A stretch of 64,000 nucleotides of DNA from Zobellia roscoffensis (GTDB taxonomy: Bacteria; Bacteroidota; Bacteroidia; Flavobacteriales; Flavobacteriaceae). Both the position numbers and the translations under genes were made by a program. The stretch covers positions 2,941,646 to 3,005,645 of the forward strand of contig NZ_JADDXT010000002.1 of assembly GCF_015330165.1 (NCBI RefSeq). The letters run 5' to 3'. The stretch's first letter is position 1. Each line of letters starts with the position of its first letter. Below are positions 63,840 to 64,000 of the stretch, in pieces. The notes beneath the pieces are model-generated. The model did no database searches and had not been told where the DNA came from. It was given only the letters and a program-made list of their open reading frames with translations.

Positions 63840-64000
63840 AGAGATGAACATTGTAATTCTATCTTGTACTGGTACAAAGAGTATTTTTTGTTACAGGAAA
63901 TATAATAAAAATTACGGTTTTTTTCTGTTTTGATTCTACGAACTAACGAACAATCAAGAAGACAAGTTTTTTAGTACATATAATAATACGAGGTCACTTT
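63840..64000. other. AT-rich end of window, no gene
   Basis: Last 160 bases; no coding region or clear terminator is seen. Confidence 0.5.

Noticed and set aside
1..64000. CRISPR arrays, rRNA genes, prophage structural genes
   Set aside because: No spaced direct repeats, rRNA sequence or phage structural motifs were seen.

Overview
The window looks like a chromosome segment of a marine flavobacterium (Bacteroidota, family Flavobacteriaceae). Supporting signs are paired SusC/SusD genes, Bacteroidota-type mobilization proteins (BfmA/BtgA and DUF5712), several S1 sulfatases, an AT-rich genome and the absence of clear Shine-Dalgarno sites. Genus cannot be decided from the sequence alone.

1-14,600 is ordinary chromosome. 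It holds the 5' part of thrA (minus) with a probable Thr/Ile-rich leader peptide, nnr, a small unknown gene, clpC, gyrA, a TPR protein, an NlpC/P60-like protein that has lost its catalytic Cys, a thiolase and a PgpH-type 7TM-HD protein. Strong bidirectional terminators separate convergent genes. tRNA-Ser(GCU) and tRNA-Pro(UGG) follow.

15,011 to about 24,100 is a decayed mobilizable island abutting the 3' end of tRNA-Pro. It contains a broken tyrosine integrase fused to the tail of an XRE regulator, an intact AbiEi/AbiEii toxin-antitoxin pair with two matched operator palindromes, and a mobilization operon (BfmA, DUF5712 relaxase, and a coupling protein cut by a nonsense codon). It also has a candidate oriT, a RadC-like JAMM protein, SSB, a non-coding block rich in inverted repeats, and an IS3-family remnant. 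A TrkH/KtrB potassium transporter and a 0.7-kb empty stretch follow; the right boundary is uncertain.

26,246-41,364 (minus) is one long apparent operon: susC, susD, a 14-repeat FG-GAP/UnbV lipoprotein, a diheme PSCyt/DUF1549/DUF1553 lipoprotein, a Tat-type DUF1501 protein, an exported TIM-barrel isomerase-like protein, and a DUF2231-cytochrome c-LRR membrane protein. It joins a SusCD importer to planctomycete-style cytochrome proteins. Its chemistry is unknown, and it is the best candidate here for an undescribed system (periplasmic redox processing of an imported glycan is my inference).

An AraC regulator (41,604-42,485) separates this from a plus-strand polysaccharide utilization locus (42,932-63,839): susC, susD, two S1 sulfatases, a sugar porter, an SGNH hydrolase, a GH2 lipoprotein, a cytoplasmic DUF5107-TPR protein, a second GH2 lipoprotein, and a third sulfatase broken by several lesions. 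Together they suggest desulfation and exo-hydrolysis of a sulfated, probably algal, glycan, with monosaccharide uptake by the sugar porter.
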